From: Actinomycetes bacterium
GTDB taxonomy: Bacteria; Actinomycetota; Actinomycetes; Mycobacteriales; Mycobacteriaceae
Length of the DNA: 64,000 bases
Assembly (NCBI GenBank): GCA_029780675.1
Contig: JAKOYE010000119.1
Location: 1 to 64,000 of the forward strand
Direction: 5' to 3'
Part shown: positions 28,133 through 36,733 of the stretch, in pieces
Layout of the letters: the number at the start of each line of letters is the position of its first letter
How positions within the stretch are numbered: position 1 is the first letter of the stretch
Notes under the pieces: model-generated
Databases searched by the model: none
What the model was told of the DNA's origin: nothing
The model's input: only the letters and a program-made list of their open reading frames with translations
Made by a program: the position numbers and the translations under genes

Positions 28133-29230
28133 TCAATCCGAAAGCAAATTGCCCGTTCTGCTCTCCAGCGGAATCTCTCCGGCGATCTTGCCGATCACCC
28201 GTCCCGGCCAGGCATAAGGCTGGCTATGGCGAGCAAAGAGCCGCCCGTCGGTCTCGGCCCGCAATTCCGTCTCGTCGCCGAGCGGATCGATCACCGTGGC
28301 GACGAGATCGCCCTTGCGGACCCGATCGCCCAGCCGACGGTCATAGACGACGAGCCCTGCGACCGGCGAGCGCACTTGCGCCATCGCCGTCAGCGCCGTG
28401 GCGCGGCAGGACAAGCGGGGGTGCCCGCCCGACCCGTCGACAAACCCGCGTCCCTGCAACATGCGCAGCAGTGCGGTGGCTTGCTCAGCTGCGCGTTCGG
28501 GAATGACATCGTCATTGCTGCCCATTTCCAGCGTCGCGGCGAGGCAGGCCGGCGGAATGGGCAGGCCGGGATGGTTCGCGGCAAGCGACCACCATGGACC
28601 GGCGCAGGCCTCATCGAAGGGGGAGCCGCCCGACAACTCTGACAGCAGCACCGCCCGCGCATCGATCGCCGAGGCGATGTCTTCGGCCGCCGGCCATAGC
28701 GCCGGGCCGACATACATGTGCGGCTCGGCCTCGTTGTCGGCGTGCAGATCGAGCACGAGGTCGGCGTCATGGGCGAGCGTCAGCAACCTGTGGCGCAGAT
28801 GAGCCAGTGCGCCATCCGGCTGCATCGCCGCAAGCCGAGCGGACATCGCGGCCCGGATCGTTTCAACGTTCGCTGCCGCGTCCGGCCCCAGCGACAGGCT
28901 TCCGAGGTCCGACAGATCGGCATAGTTCCGGTTGAAGTTTTCTCCGGTGCCGGTTTCGATCCGACCGGACACGAAGCTGGTTTCGGTCTGCGCCAGGCCG
29001 ATCGGGTTTGCCTGCGGCACCAGCAGGATTTCACCGTGGACGCCGCCGTGAGCTTCCGCTTCGGCCAGATGCCCGGCCAGAATTCGCAAGACCAGCATGC
29101 CGGGGAACTCGTCGGCATGCAGTCCAGCCTGCAGATAGGCCTTCTTACCCGCCCCCGTCCCGGCCGCACCGAAGCGCAGCACGGTCAGGCGATGTGGTGA
29201 GCCCGGCAGATCGTGGTGTTCGCGCAGCAC
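28133..29230 (-). CDS. Zinc deacylase of AstE/aspartoacylase family (candidate beta-Asp-Arg hydrolase)
   Basis: The 365-residue protein has the family's metal site: GLHADE (His38, Glu41) and DLHAD (His163). The NFNR motif at 98-101 binds the substrate carboxylate, a likely catalytic Glu lies near 235 (TLEMG), and a small beta-barrel C-terminal domain (SPVAGLVVYDRRLGDRVRKGD) follows. Relatives remove succinyl or acetyl groups from amino acids. The neighbours suggest a specific substrate: cyanophycinase releases beta-Asp-Arg, which is chemically N2-(aminosuccinyl)-arginine, very close to the N-succinyl compounds cleaved by AstE. I recall a zinc enzyme of this type (CphZ) from other cyanophycin clusters but cannot verify that here. 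No isoaspartyl dipeptidase gene is in the window, which supports this role. GTG start at 29230, 18 bp after the PIN-like gene. Confidence 0.8.
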   Translation of the reverse strand: MLREHHDLPGSPHRLTVLRFGAAGTGAGKKAYLQAGLHADEFPGMLVLRILAGHLAEAEAHGGVHGEILLVPQANPIGLAQTETSFVSGRIETGTGENFNRNYADLSDLGSLSLGPDAAANVETIRAAMSARLAAMQPDGALAHLRHRLLTLAHDADLVLDLHADNEAEPHMYVGPALWPAAEDIASAIDARAVLLSELSGGSPFDEACAGPWWSLAANHPGLPIPPACLAATLEMGSNDDVIPERAAEQATALLRMLQGRGFVDGSGGHPRLSCRATALTAMAQVRSPVAGLVVYDRRLGDRVRKGDLVATVIDPLGDETELRAETDGRLFARHSQPYAWPGRVIGKIAGEIPLESRTGNLLSD

Positions 29231-29248
29231 GGGTCTAGTCGGCCTGTC

Positions 29249-29680
29249 TCACTCGGCTTGCGGAGCGTCTGACTGGGCCTCAGTCTGGGGAGCGTCTGAC
29301 TGGGCAGCGTCCGTCTCGGGAGCCTCCGACGGGGGCGTCTCCGTCTCGGGAGCCTCCGTCCCACCGGTCGGGAACACGAACATCTCCGTCTCGTAGTAGG
29401 CCGCGCAGGCGGTATGCAGACGAGCCTTCAGCTTGCCCTCCGCTGCCAGGGCTCCTTCGACCAGATGGTTGCTGGGGGGCATGTCACGCAGTTCGATCCC
29501 GTGCTCGTCGAGAAAGGCCGTCACGCCGGCCTCGCCCAGGTCCGGTAGCTCCATGGCGGCTTCGATGACCGCGAACGGTGAGGTTTGAGCACGGACATCG
29601 GCGGCGATTGCCGGTGCGATTGCCGCCGTGTTCTCCGCATCGGAAAGCAGGGTGATCAGGGTGGTCCCGTCGAAATACAT
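29249..29680 (-). CDS. Small PIN-like protein with acidic Gln/Pro/Glu-rich tail
   Basis: The 143-residue protein sits inside the cyanophycin operon. Residues 1-100 resemble VapC/PIN-fold proteins: MYFDGTTLITLL with Asp4, SPFAVIEAAMEL with Glu40, and a late RLHTACAAYYETEMF where active VapC proteins carry an acidic DC..YA motif. The third acidic residue is missing here, so nuclease activity is doubtful. The C-terminal 35 residues are imperfect repeats of APETE/SDAPQTEA, acidic and disordered. ATG 29680 is chosen for its AAAGGA site; ATG 29704, overlapping the cyanophycinase stop, is the alternative. No antitoxin gene is adjacent. It may bind the Arg-rich polymer or a pathway enzyme, which is speculation. 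Confidence 0.7.
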   Translation of the reverse strand: MYFDGTTLITLLSDAENTAAIAPAIAADVRAQTSPFAVIEAAMELPDLGEAGVTAFLDEHGIELRDMPPSNHLVEGALAAEGKLKARLHTACAAYYETEMFVFPTGGTEAPETETPPSEAPETDAAQSDAPQTEAQSDAPQAE

Positions 29681-29700
29681 AACTGTGCGTCCTTTCAGGA

Positions 29701-31935
29701 TCATCCGTGCCGATCACGGATGCTTTCGATATCGAGATGGCCGGTGCCATCCCCATCAGAGCTGTAGAGCAGGGCGATATGTGCTTCGTGTGTGACACCA
29801 GGCGCGGTCACCGGCCCGGCATCTCCGATGCAGTCCTCGATCAGTTCGGCGACCAACGTGTCCAGAACGACCGCGGAATTGGTGGCCGGCGCGAGTCGGG
29901 TGACGGTCCCGGCCGCCATATCGATGACGTCCCCCGGACCGGCGAGGCACAGCCTGGTGTCGGGCGCGATGAAATCGTCTCCGGCAAGCTCGGTTTTGAG
30001 CGTGTCGATCTCGACCAGGACGGCGCCGTGCGCGCCGATCGCGGTGAGTTGGCTGTTGTCGTGATTGGCGATGACGCCGCTGTCTTCCAGTAGGCCGAGC
30101 CCGAACCGTACCCCTTCCTCGGCGCAGGCGACGGCAAGTCGACCGAGCCGGCGCGACGACGACAGCTTTTGGTCGACGATGGCGGCGCCGAACAATCCCA
30201 GCCCCTCCTGGATCACCAATCCGCGCCGTCCCATATCCGAGGCAATGCCGAAGCGCAGCGCCTCGTAGGACGTGCCGCCGCCGATCATGAAGCCGGACAG
30301 TGCCGAGGCCGCGCCGCCGACCCCGACGATCATCGCGCCGGCCGCCCGCGCCCGCGCAATGGCCATCAGCAGCGGTGTGATCTCGCCGCGGTAGAGCAAG
30401 CATTCCACCAGCCGGATCTGGTTACCCCCGGTCAGGACGATGGTCCGCAGGGCGGCGATCTGCTCGATCAGCGCTTCGTCGCGCATCAGGCGGTCGACAT
30501 TGTCGATGGTGACGCCGAGGTCGACGGCCTCGACGCCCTGGCTGCGCAAGGCGTCGATATAGTCGCGCGCGGCCGCGCGCGGCTCGGAGGACGCCGCGGC
30601 AAGCACACCCACCGGCCCCTCGCACCGCGACGCCAGTTCGCTCAGCAGTGCACCGCTGCGGTCGAGTGGCGCCGAGCCCAGCATCATCACGCGTGCCTGC
30701 GGTCCCGGCTTCACCCCGTAGTCACGCGACAGCGCCGCCCGCCGGGTCTCTGCCAGTTGCGCGGCATTGAGCTGACGGGTCTGCATGCTGGCCCGAAAAT
30801 CCACCGCCGTCATGCGGAAGTCACGCCCGGCGCCAGGAATGTAGGCGACCGCACGGCCGCCCTTGCGGGAGATCTCGACGCTGGTGGCATAACCCGCCCT
30901 GGGCTCGACCGCACGGGCGCGATCCATCGGATAGTCCTCGGGATCCCCCAGCACCAGTCGCGCCACCAGGTCGTAGAGCGTGTAGGCGCCGAAGACGTTG
31001 CGGAGCGACCGGGCGGGGGCGTTATAGGTGATGTCACGCTGGGTCACCGGCCGCTTGCCCGGGCCGGGCAGAACCTCGCCGGTTTCCAGGTCACAGCTGT
31101 CACCGTTGTCCGCATAGCTGAAGACGATGTTCTCGATCAGCCTGTTGTCGGGGTCGGCTCTCGCCTGCTGGAGGTCGAAGACGAAGACGCCGTATTCGCC
31201 GATGATCCGGGCCACCTTGCCCTCGACGAACAATGCAGTGTTCTCGTCGATACCGAAGCCGCGCTTCGTACCGGACGCCTGCATGCCGACGACCATCCGG
31301 CCGAACCGGCCGCGCTTGATGAAATGCTGGTCGACAATGCCCCACGGAAAGAAGCCGAGCCCGGGCGCCAGCAGCATTCCGGGCTGGTCCGCATCGCCGA
31401 CCACACCGTAGGTCGCGGCTTCCAGCGATGTGCCGCCGGAGAACATCACCTCGGACATGATGGCGGCGCCGGCGCTCGAACCGGCGATCAGCGAACCGCT
31501 GCGATGCGCTTTGCGGATCGCCTTGAGCACCCGGCTCTCCCTGCCGTACGGCGCCAGCGCCCCGGTGATCAGGGCCTGGTCGCCGCCGGTGAAGTAGACG
31601 CTGCCGTAGTCCGCGACGAGATCCGCGATCGCCTTGTTCTGCGCGGCCCCGATCGCCCCGGAGCCGTGAACCCCGGCCAGGACCGCATCGAAACCGTAGG
31701 CCCGAAACACGCCGACGGTCTCAGCGCCGACCTCGTCGGGCACCGACGACGCCGTGGCGAAGACGACGATCCTTCCGCCGGAAAGACGGTGCATCTCGTC
31801 ATAGATGGCGGCGTTGTCATCCTCCAACCGGCCGCCGATGATAGCCAGTTTCGGGTGTCGCATCCGACGGTGGGCCGGGGCCGATTGCTGCTCCCGACGA
31901 TGAGCCAAGGGGAATATGCCACGTCTCCCTGTCAT
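29701..31935 (-). CDS. Tandem-domain cyanophycinase, second domain degenerate
   Basis: The 744 residues hold two peptidase S51 domains; ordinary cyanophycinases have one, of about 270-420 residues. Domain 1 (about 25-300) has the nucleophile motif GSSAGAA with Ser154, IVDQHF with His204, and GIDENTAL with Glu231, all as in active cyanophycinase. Domain 2 (about 412-715) keeps the fold landmarks but reads GVGGAAS where the Ser should be (Gly540) and IVDQKL where the His should be (Lys590). The enzyme should cut cyanophycin into beta-Asp-Arg dipeptides using domain 1; domain 2 may bind polymer or aid dimer packing. The ATG overlaps the cphA stop by four bases. A later start, Met25, would begin right at the fold. 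Confidence 0.9.
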   Translation of the reverse strand: MTGRRGIFPLAHRREQQSAPAHRRMRHPKLAIIGGRLEDDNAAIYDEMHRLSGGRIVVFATASSVPDEVGAETVGVFRAYGFDAVLAGVHGSGAIGAAQNKAIADLVADYGSVYFTGGDQALITGALAPYGRESRVLKAIRKAHRSGSLIAGSSAGAAIMSEVMFSGGTSLEAATYGVVGDADQPGMLLAPGLGFFPWGIVDQHFIKRGRFGRMVVGMQASGTKRGFGIDENTALFVEGKVARIIGEYGVFVFDLQQARADPDNRLIENIVFSYADNGDSCDLETGEVLPGPGKRPVTQRDITYNAPARSLRNVFGAYTLYDLVARLVLGDPEDYPMDRARAVEPRAGYATSVEISRKGGRAVAYIPGAGRDFRMTAVDFRASMQTRQLNAAQLAETRRAALSRDYGVKPGPQARVMMLGSAPLDRSGALLSELASRCEGPVGVLAAASSEPRAAARDYIDALRSQGVEAVDLGVTIDNVDRLMRDEALIEQIAALRTIVLTGGNQIRLVECLLYRGEITPLLMAIARARAAGAMIVGVGGAASALSGFMIGGGTSYEALRFGIASDMGRRGLVIQEGLGLFGAAIVDQKLSSSRRLGRLAVACAEEGVRFGLGLLEDSGVIANHDNSQLTAIGAHGAVLVEIDTLKTELAGDDFIAPDTRLCLAGPGDVIDMAAGTVTRLAPATNSAVVLDTLVAELIEDCIGDAGPVTAPGVTHEAHIALLYSSDGDGTGHLDIESIRDRHG

Positions 31936-34694
31936 GTCTCTCTGGCATTCGCCGGAACGAGCAGCACTCCGCGATCATCCGAGGCGAGAACGAAGCCATC
32001 GGGAACATCGAAGTTGGATGCCGCCAAGCGCTTTGATACGGGCTCGGGCCCAGGCGCGGTGAACTTCGGAGTGAAGTGAACGATCTGCTTCCAGCCGCGG
32101 GTAATCGCCTCGCAGAAGAACAACACCAGATCGTCGGGTCGGGCCTGTGCGAGCGCCGTATCGAGAGCCTTGTTCTCCTCTTCGACGATGGTGATCGCAT
32201 CGGGCGCGACTCCCTCGGCGATCAGGGCAGCCCGCATCAGCTTCGGGATCTCGTCGGGTCCGCGATCGCGCAGATTGTCGTCGCGGTGGCAGATGTAAGT
32301 GTCGAAATGGCCGGCGACTTTCGCCGCGATCGCCGCCACGTCCTCGTCGCGCCGATCGCCCGGGCAGGTCACGCCGACGATCCGGCGCCCGCGCGGCTTG
32401 AGTCGGTCGACCACATCCACCACGGCGCCCACCGCCGCCTCGTTGTGCCCGTAATCGAGGATCACCCGGAAACCATGTTCATCGAACACATTCATCCGGC
32501 CGGGGCTCTGGAAGAAGCTGTTATCGAAGGTGCGCAGTCCGGTGCGGACTTGATCGAGTGTCTTGCCGAGCGCATAGGCCATACCGGCGGCGAACATGGC
32601 GTTCTCGACGTTGTGCAGTGCCTTGCCCTCCAGTGTCGCCGGGATGAGGTGGGTCCACATCAGCGGCATCTGCCTGCCGTTGTCGTAGATCACGATCTGG
32701 TCGCCGTTGAGCCCCTGCTCAAGAACTATCGCGGGCTTGCCGAGTCGGATGTGTTCGCGAACCAATTCATGCTCGGGGTTGCGTGTCACGTACATGACCT
32801 GCCTGGCGGGCGAGAAGGCCGCCATCTTCAGGGTCTGCTCGTCATCGGCGTTCAACACCACCGTGCCGCGGGTGACTTCGGCGACGACCCGCTTCACCCG
32901 GGCAAGGGCGTCCAGGGTGTTGACGCCGCCCAGGCCCAGATGGTCCGAAGAGACGTTCAGCACCGCGCCCACATCGCAGAAGTTATAGCCAAGGCCGGAG
33001 CGGACGATACCGCCGCGGGCCGTCTCCAGGACCGCGATGTCGACCGAGGGATCGCGCAGCACCATATTGGCCGACAGCGGCCCGGTCATATCTCCCTTGA
33101 CGGTCACGTTGCCGTCGATCACGACGGCGTCGGTCGAGGTCTGACCCACGACATGACCCGCCATTTTCAGGATGTGCGCCAGCATGCGCGAACACGTGGT
33201 CTTGCCGTTCGTTCCGGTCAGTGCGGCGATGGGAACGCGCGCTTGGGTTCCCGGCGGGAAGAGCATGTCCATGATCGCCCCGCCCACGTCTCGGGGCGTG
33301 CCCTCAGAAGGCGCGATATGCATGCGCAGGCCGGGTCCCGCGTTGATCTCGCAAATGCCGCCACCGGTCTCGCGATAGCTCTTGGTGATATCGGTGGTCA
33401 GGAAATCCACCGCGCCGACATCGAGCCCGATCGCCAGGATCGCCCGTTCGGCCATCAGCTTGTTGTCGGGATGGATGGTGTCGGTGACATCCACCGCTGT
33501 GCCGCCCGTCGAGATGTTCGCGGTCTTGCGCAGATACACCTCCTCGCCCTCGGCGGGGACGGACTCTGCGGTGTAACCCTTCTCCTCAAGCAAGTCCTTG
33601 GCCTGATCATCGAGCTCGAGCCGGGTCAGAACGTTCTCATGTCCGACGCCGCGGCGCGGATCCTGATTGACGATGTCCACCAGTTCGGCGATGGTGTGGC
33701 GCCCGTCGCCCTTCACATGCCCCGGCACCCGGCGCGCGGCGGCGACGAGCTGGCCGTTGACCACCAGAAGCCGGTGGTCGTCGCCGCGCAGCATGGTCTC
33801 CACCACCACGGCCGATCCTTCGGCATCAGCGGTCTCGAAGGCGGCGGCGATGCCGTCCTCGGAGGTGATGTCGACCGTCACGCCCCGGCCATGATTGCCG
33901 TCGAGCGGCTTGACGACCACGGGATAACCGATGCGTTCGGCCGCCCCGATCGCCTCATCCACGCTGTAGACCAGTCGCTGCTTCGGCGCGGGAAGCCCGA
34001 GGTCGGCGAGGAGGCTGTTGGCGAGATTCTTGTCCGACGCGATTTCGACGGCGATGTGGGAGGTCTTCGAGGTCAGGGCCGCCTCGATCCGCTGCTGGTA
34101 CTTGCCCTGGCCGACCTGGATCAGGCTGGCGTTGTTGAGCCGGTATACCGGAATGTCGCGGGCCTGGGCCGCGCGCACCAATTCCATGGCGGAGGGCCCC
34201 AGGGAACGCCTTTCGGCATAGTCCAGGAAATCATCGACGTCGCTGTCAAGGACTTGGTCGAGGTCTCCAAGCTCCTCCTCGGGATCCTGAGCGTGTCGGG
34301 CGATGGCCGCGAGCATGTCGCAGGCAACCTCGCCGGCTTCGATACCGATGTCCTCATGGCCATAGCTGTAGAACACCTCGACGACGTCGGGATCCTCCGT
34401 CGGCCCCGACCACGCCAAGGTGCCGTCGATACCGGCGGCATGCTGAAGCGCCAGAGCCAGCTTTCCGACCAGATCGCCAACGGATAGCGCCTCGCCGGCG
34501 CGCAATGTGGTGAGCCACTCGGCCTGTTCGCGCGCTAGCCCCGGCAGCACCGCCGCCAATCTGTCGATCACGCCCGCTCCCAGATGCTTGAGGGATTCGG
34601 CATAGCTCGGCTTGACGTCCAGCTTGAGCCGGATCACGGCCTCCCGGGCGTGAACGTTCGGACCGACATAAACCGAAAGCGAGTCGATATCCAT
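31932..34694 (-). CDS. cphA: Cyanophycin synthetase CphA
   Basis: The 920-residue enzyme has the three CphA parts. These are an N-terminal domain (1-160), an ATP-grasp domain that adds Asp (PVVVKPLDGNHGRGV near 258-272, ICEINAGPGLRMH near 447-459), and a Mur ligase-like domain that adds Arg to the Asp side chain. The last has P-loop GTNGKTT at 494-500, ETARGGIVRSGLGY and DYGHNEAA. It makes the branched Asp-Arg polymer without ribosomes, storing nitrogen as insoluble cytoplasmic granules. The start ATG 34694 has a GAGGAT site. It is coupled to the cyanophycinase gene and preceded by a 135-bp gap after the permease, where a promoter could lie. All motifs are intact, so activity is expected. Confidence 0.95.
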   Translation of the reverse strand: MDIDSLSVYVGPNVHAREAVIRLKLDVKPSYAESLKHLGAGVIDRLAAVLPGLAREQAEWLTTLRAGEALSVGDLVGKLALALQHAAGIDGTLAWSGPTEDPDVVEVFYSYGHEDIGIEAGEVACDMLAAIARHAQDPEEELGDLDQVLDSDVDDFLDYAERRSLGPSAMELVRAAQARDIPVYRLNNASLIQVGQGKYQQRIEAALTSKTSHIAVEIASDKNLANSLLADLGLPAPKQRLVYSVDEAIGAAERIGYPVVVKPLDGNHGRGVTVDITSEDGIAAAFETADAEGSAVVVETMLRGDDHRLLVVNGQLVAAARRVPGHVKGDGRHTIAELVDIVNQDPRRGVGHENVLTRLELDDQAKDLLEEKGYTAESVPAEGEEVYLRKTANISTGGTAVDVTDTIHPDNKLMAERAILAIGLDVGAVDFLTTDITKSYRETGGGICEINAGPGLRMHIAPSEGTPRDVGGAIMDMLFPPGTQARVPIAALTGTNGKTTCSRMLAHILKMAGHVVGQTSTDAVVIDGNVTVKGDMTGPLSANMVLRDPSVDIAVLETARGGIVRSGLGYNFCDVGAVLNVSSDHLGLGGVNTLDALARVKRVVAEVTRGTVVLNADDEQTLKMAAFSPARQVMYVTRNPEHELVREHIRLGKPAIVLEQGLNGDQIVIYDNGRQMPLMWTHLIPATLEGKALHNVENAMFAAGMAYALGKTLDQVRTGLRTFDNSFFQSPGRMNVFDEHGFRVILDYGHNEAAVGAVVDVVDRLKPRGRRIVGVTCPGDRRDEDVAAIAAKVAGHFDTYICHRDDNLRDRGPDEIPKLMRAALIAEGVAPDAITIVEEENKALDTALAQARPDDLVLFFCEAITRGWKQIVHFTPKFTAPGPEPVSKRLAASNFDVPDGFVLASDDRGVLLVPANARET

Positions 34695-34829
34695 TGGGCA
34701 TCCTCATCAAGCGTCGGGCATCTGCACACGAGAGCGAGGTCGGGCTTCAACCGCGCCAGTGGTCGAGCGTATTTCAACACGCGGGGCGATCATCCGCAGT
34801 ACGGGATTATCGCCACACGCTCACAATCT

Positions 34830-36323
34830 TCAGTGATCCCGCCGCACCACAGCAGCATTGTCGTCGGCATCGCCGGGCGCGGGACAGATCACGCCGTCGC
34901 CGCCACCGTTCAGCGCGCTGTGATGGCGCCCCCAGACGAAGTAGAACACCAGCACCACGACGACCCATCCGGAGAATGCCAACCAGGTGTACCAGTGCAG
35001 GCTGAACAGGATGTACCCACACGCCAGGACCGACAAGACGGGTGTCACGGGGTAGAGGGGCACCTTGAATCCACGCGGCAGATCGGGTTCGCGCACCCGC
35101 AGGACCATGACGCCGACGGACACGACGATGAACGCGACCAGGGTGCCGATGGACACCATGTCGGCCAGATAGCCCAGCGGGACGAAGCCGGCCAGAACGC
35201 TGACCACCACCGCGACGATGATGGTGTTGTTCACCGGTGTCATTCTGCGTGGGTGGACCTTGGCGAACAGTGGGGGCAGCAGACCGTCCCGGCCCATGGC
35301 GAACAGGATTCGGGTCTGGCCGTACATGACCACAAGGGTGACCGAGAATATGGAAATCACAGCGCCGGCCGCCAGAACTGTGCCCCAGTAGTTGGCTGAG
35401 GTGACCCTGTCAAGGATGGTGGCCAGGCCGGCTTCCTGGCCTGCGAAATCCTCCCAGGGCTGCGCGCCGAGCGCGGCCACGGTGACCACCACGTAGACCG
35501 TCGTGACGGTCACCAGCGCGGCCAGGATCGCCCGGGGCATGGTCTTCTGAGGATCCTTGACTTCGTCACCGGCGGTGGACACCGCATCCAGGCCGATGTA
35601 GGAGAAGAAGATCGTGCCGGCCGCCGCGCCGATTCCGGCGACACCGAAGGGCGCAAACTCAGCGAACCGATCGGTCTCGAAGGCGGTTGCGGCGATGACG
35701 GCGAACATCCCCAGAACGGTGAGCTTGATCAGCACCATGATGGTGTTGACCTTCGCCGACTCGCTGGCGCCGCGGATGAGCAGGACGGCGCACATCCCGA
35801 CCAACACGACAGCGGGAAGGTTGATGATTCCCGGGGATGCCTCACCCCATGGCGCAGCGGAGAGGGCCTGGGGCAGGTGATGGCCGAAGAAATTATCGAG
35901 CAGCTTGTTCACGTATTGGCTCCAGCCCACCGCTACCGCGGCGGTGGAGACGCCGTACTCGAGCAGCAGGCAGGCCGCCACACCCATGGCGACCAGCTCG
36001 CCGAGAGTGGTGTAGGCGTAGGAGTAGGTGGACCCGGAGACGGGAACGGCTGAGGCGAGTTCGGCGTAGCAGACCGCGGCGAGTCCGGCAGCGACTCCGG
36101 CGATCACGAAGGAGACAACAACCCCCGGACCGGCTTCTGGTACCGCCACGCCCAGCACGAAGAAGATGCCGGTGCCGACGGTGGCGCCGACACCGAACAT
36201 CGTGAGTTGGAACGTGCCAATACTGCGTTTCAGGTGATCGGAAGCGCCGTGTGCGACGGGCGCGCCGATGACGGGCCGTCTGCGCAACATCTGCTGGATC
36301 AGGCCGATTGACGGGGCCGTCAT
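34830..36323 (-). CDS. Cationic amino-acid permease (APC superfamily), probable arginine importer
   Basis: The 497-residue membrane protein has about 12-14 helices. It shows the APC signature in helix 1 (FGVGATVGTGIFFVLGVAV), SGSTYSYAYTTLGE, FFSYIGLDAVSTAGDEVKDPQKTMPRAI and YGQTRILFAMGRDGLLPPLFAKVHPR, typical of the cationic amino-acid transporter (CAT) branch. It starts the run of genes leading into cphA, so arginine uptake for cyanophycin synthesis is the natural reading. Substrate choice is inferred from family and context. The ATG at 36323 has a strong AGGAGGAG site. The gene lies 148 bp from the tRNA-Arg, at the right border of the inserted block. Confidence 0.9.
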   Translation of the reverse strand: MTAPSIGLIQQMLRRRPVIGAPVAHGASDHLKRSIGTFQLTMFGVGATVGTGIFFVLGVAVPEAGPGVVVSFVIAGVAAGLAAVCYAELASAVPVSGSTYSYAYTTLGELVAMGVAACLLLEYGVSTAAVAVGWSQYVNKLLDNFFGHHLPQALSAAPWGEASPGIINLPAVVLVGMCAVLLIRGASESAKVNTIMVLIKLTVLGMFAVIAATAFETDRFAEFAPFGVAGIGAAAGTIFFSYIGLDAVSTAGDEVKDPQKTMPRAILAALVTVTTVYVVVTVAALGAQPWEDFAGQEAGLATILDRVTSANYWGTVLAAGAVISIFSVTLVVMYGQTRILFAMGRDGLLPPLFAKVHPRRMTPVNNTIIVAVVVSVLAGFVPLGYLADMVSIGTLVAFIVVSVGVMVLRVREPDLPRGFKVPLYPVTPVLSVLACGYILFSLHWYTWLAFSGWVVVVLVFYFVWGRHHSALNGGGDGVICPAPGDADDNAAVVRRDH

Positions 36324-36470
36324 GTGCTCCTCCTGGATCGAGTCAGCCGATTATCGGCCCTAATCGCTCAGTTCGCCTGTCGAACGATGGCGCTTCCACC
36401 CGCCGGCGATGGTCGACTCGGGTAGCCCGGACAGCGTCCGCGCTACAACAGACCCCAAAATTCACATCTG

Positions 36471-36544
36471 CGCCCCCGGCACGACTCGAACGTGCGACCT
36501 AGGGATTAGAAGGCCCTTGCTCTATCCACCTGAGCTACGGAGGC
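36471..36544 (-). tRNA. tRNA-Arg (TCT anticodon)
   Basis: The reverse strand gives a 74-nt cloverleaf: acceptor GCCTCCG pairs with CGGGGGC, the D arm is GCTCAGGTGGATAGAGC, the anticodon loop is CTTCTAA (anticodon TCT), and the T arm is TTCGAGT with discriminator G. The base pair next to the loop is a C-T mismatch, which I recall as common in this tRNA. No CCA is encoded. It reads AGA codons. It marks the right edge of the cyanophycin-bearing block, a typical insertion point for mobile DNA. Confidence 0.96.
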
Positions 36545-36733
36545 AGTGGTGGGCTCAGTTTAAGACGCTCGGTGGTGATGTCCGCGACGCACCTGTCCCG
36601 CGGGCCACGTTGGTCGAGTCGGCTGATCCAGCCCGGTACCCGGTGTGTTCGGTCTAGGTTTGGGGGCGAGTCGGACGATCCGACGATCTGGAGAAGGACG
36701 GTCCAGAGCAGAACGTGTTGACCGGGTGAGGCG

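Noticed and set aside
29249..29680. Functional VapC toxin
   Set aside because: The third acidic metal ligand is absent and no antitoxin gene is adjacent; only a PIN-like fold is suggested.
32076..34487. 803-codon plus-strand frame opposite cphA
   Set aside because: It is an antisense shadow caused by high third-position GC; the minus strand encodes all CphA motifs.
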